NCBI GenBank assembly: GCA_943356515.1
Contig: CALRFM010000054.1
Coordinates: 1 to 7,290, forward strand
Reading direction: 5' to 3'
DNA: 7,290 nucleotides
Source of the DNA: Patescibacteria group bacterium
GTDB taxonomy: Bacteria; Patescibacteriota; Microgenomatia; UBA1406; GWC2-37-13
The notes beneath the pieces are model-generated. The model made no database searches, was not told the DNA's origin, and worked only from the letters and a program-made list of their open reading frames with translations. This document shows positions 6,276 to 7,290 of the stretch, piece after piece (position 1 is the first letter of the stretch; every line of letters starts with the position of its first letter). A program made the position numbers and the translations under genes.

Positions 6276-7098
6276 TTTGAAATCCGGACAAGCCCTTATA
6301 ATGCTCGTGCTTATGATAGCGCTTCTTATGACCATTGTCGCTGCAACTTCATTTCGTCTTACGACAGATATTCAATCCTCCAAACTTCAGGAAGAATCAG
6401 TACGTGCGCTAGCTGCAGCAGACGCTGGCATAGAGGCGGGATTACGTCTTGCAAATACTGCTGGATTGCCATCACAACAATTCTCATTTGATGATGCAAA
6501 TGTAGGAATTGATGTAGTTGGAATAGATCTGGCTCGAAGCCAGATAACGATAACCGACACAGGTTCAACTTTTGTTTCTCAACTCATTCTAAAAGATGAA
6601 CAGCTCACTTACTATCTTCAAGAATATCCAGATTATGGAGCCAATTATACGGGTGACATAACGGTATTATTTGGTTCGGAAGGTGGGGCAGATTGTGGAT
6701 CAAGCACAACCCCTCGAACCATCCCAGCTATTGAAATATCTTTTATCCAAGGCGTATCTCCCAATCAAGTAAAAAGGGAAATTCTTGAGCCGTGTCCCCC
6801 AGGCACCTCTCAAATAGAGGGGGTAGGACATGCCACTGTATTGTCTGTACCTGAAACAGTAGATGGAGCAACCTATAATTACTCGGCAACATTGTCAGGG
6901 CTTAGTGGGTATGAAATAGCTTTCATGCGTACCTTATTTGCAGGGACACGGTTTGTTGTACGTGGTAGTGCACCATTACCAGCGCAAGGGAAGCTTATCC
7001 GATCTGAGGCGCGCTCATTATCGGGTCCATCTAAAGTAGTGACTATTTTCCAGTCGTTACCACAACTTCCGGCAGACTTTTTTGTCACGACGTTCTAA
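6268..7098 (+). CDS. PilX-like type IV pilus minor pilin / pseudopilin
   Basis: A 276-aa exported protein with a class III (prepilin-like) signal. A short basic leader ends at LKSG (residues 4-7), where prepilin peptidase would cleave before QALIMLVLMIALLMTIVAAT, the long hydrophobic N-terminal helix. Position +5 is Met rather than the usual Glu, as is frequent in PilX-type proteins. The helix continues into ALAAADAGIEAGLRLA, the hallmark of the PilX N-terminal family. The remainder is a periplasmic/extracellular domain of no recognised fold with two cysteines (Cys143, Cys176) that could form a disulfide, and a conserved-looking end (LPQLPADFF). The likely role is in pilus assembly, as a tip or priming minor pilin, or in adhesion or DNA uptake. 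The start overlaps the response regulator by 8 nt and lacks a Shine-Dalgarno, so translation is probably coupled. No other pilus gene follows; a convergent gene ends 8 bp away. Confidence 0.8.
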   Translation: MHNLKSGQALIMLVLMIALLMTIVAATSFRLTTDIQSSKLQEESVRALAAADAGIEAGLRLANTAGLPSQQFSFDDANVGIDVVGIDLARSQITITDTGSTFVSQLILKDEQLTYYLQEYPDYGANYTGDITVLFGSEGGADCGSSTTPRTIPAIEISFIQGVSPNQVKREILEPCPPGTSQIEGVGHATVLSVPETVDGATYNYSATLSGLSGYEIAFMRTLFAGTRFVVRGSAPLPAQGKLIRSEARSLSGPSKVVTIFQSLPQLPADFFVTTF

Positions 7099-7106
7099 GA
7101 AGAACT

Positions 7107-7290
7107 CTACGTAAATTTTTCAAAATAAACCTGTTCTTTGGGCACATTATGTTCCAACAGAAATGATCGGAGCGATTCAACCATTTCTTTACCGCCACAA
7201 AGATAATAATCAAAGTTAGAGAAGTTTGAAGTTAGATTTGTGAGTCCATCAGTGACTCGTCCCAGTATACAGCTGGTATTATCAACATCC
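7107..7290 (-). CDS. C-terminal end of a ferredoxin/flavin-reductase-type NAD(P)-binding oxidoreductase (partial)
   Basis: Sixty codons and a TAG (7107-7109) are visible on the minus strand; the rest lies beyond the window. The peptide contains DYYLCGGKEMVESLRSFL and ends VYFEKFT. This matches the C-terminus of the ferredoxin-NADP+ reductase / flavin reductase superfamily: a strand, the Y-x-C-G-x-x-x-M nucleotide-binding turn, a helix, and a terminal E-x-F aromatic segment that packs near FAD. Such enzymes transfer electrons between NAD(P)H and flavin, ferredoxin or a fused partner; which one cannot be told from this end. It converges on the pilin gene with only 8 bp between stops and is probably an unrelated transcription unit. 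Confidence 0.75.
   Translation of the reverse strand, partial: DVDNTSCILGRVTDGLTNLTSNFSNFDYYLCGGKEMVESLRSFLLEHNVPKEQVYFEKFT

Noticed and set aside
7092..7138. GTTCT-AAGA-AGAAC hairpin (7092-7105), with a further GTTCTT at 7133-7138, as a terminator between convergent genes
   Set aside because: The stem is 5 bp and AT-rich, the T-run at 7116-7120 is 10 nt away, and the structure lies partly in coding sequence; not a convincing intrinsic terminator.
1..7290. CRISPR array, IS element, tRNA, rRNA, riboswitch, att site
   Set aside because: No regular repeat-spacer pattern, transposase, terminal inverted repeats with duplications, or recognisable RNA gene motif was found by eye on either strand.

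Overview
This window reads as a low-GC bacterial chromosome fragment using the standard bacterial code (TGA occurs as a stop). The best guess for its source is a Candidate Phyla Radiation / Patescibacteria genome, or a relative with similar gene style. The guess rests on a PilX-type minor pilin with an 'SGQALIMLVLMIA' leader, a many-spanning ComP-like histidine kinase, a receiver-only response regulator, short intergenic spacers, and -10 boxes that sit directly against start codons. No rRNA, tRNA or marker gene confirms the taxonomy.

Layout. (1) Positions 82-900, minus strand: an XRE regulator with an MmyB-type PAS-like ligand domain. (2) Positions 901-1005: a 105-bp divergent regulatory region with two perfect palindromes and promoters placed so that both transcripts should be leaderless. 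(3) Positions 1006-1314, plus strand: a small divergent XRE-like helix-turn-helix protein. (4) Positions 1315-1525: a 211-bp non-coding stretch rich in inverted repeats. (5) Positions 1526-2464 and 2461-3660: a translationally coupled pair, a GNAT-fold acyltransferase resembling autoinducer (LuxI/FeeM-type) synthases followed by a ThiF/MoeB-type E1-like adenylyltransferase. (6) Positions 3687-5867, 5880-6275 and 6268-7098: a membrane sensor histidine kinase (about 7-9 TM, GAF, HisKA, HATPase), a stand-alone receiver protein, and a PilX-like minor pilin overlapping the receiver by 8 nt. (7) Positions 7107-7290, minus strand: the C-terminal end of a ferredoxin/flavin-reductase-type NAD(P)-binding oxidoreductase, converging on the pilin gene and running off the window.

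How it may work together (inference). The acyltransferase and the ThiF enzyme look like a two-gene pathway for a small acylated or adenylate-activated molecule. The neighbours include two possible receivers for it: a cytoplasmic regulator with a PAS-like ligand pocket and a multi-spanning membrane kinase of the ComP/HisKA_7TM type. The kinase is wired to a receiver protein and a type IV pilus component. A locus that makes a signal, senses it and adjusts pili is therefore the most interesting reading, but the product and every link between the modules are unproven.
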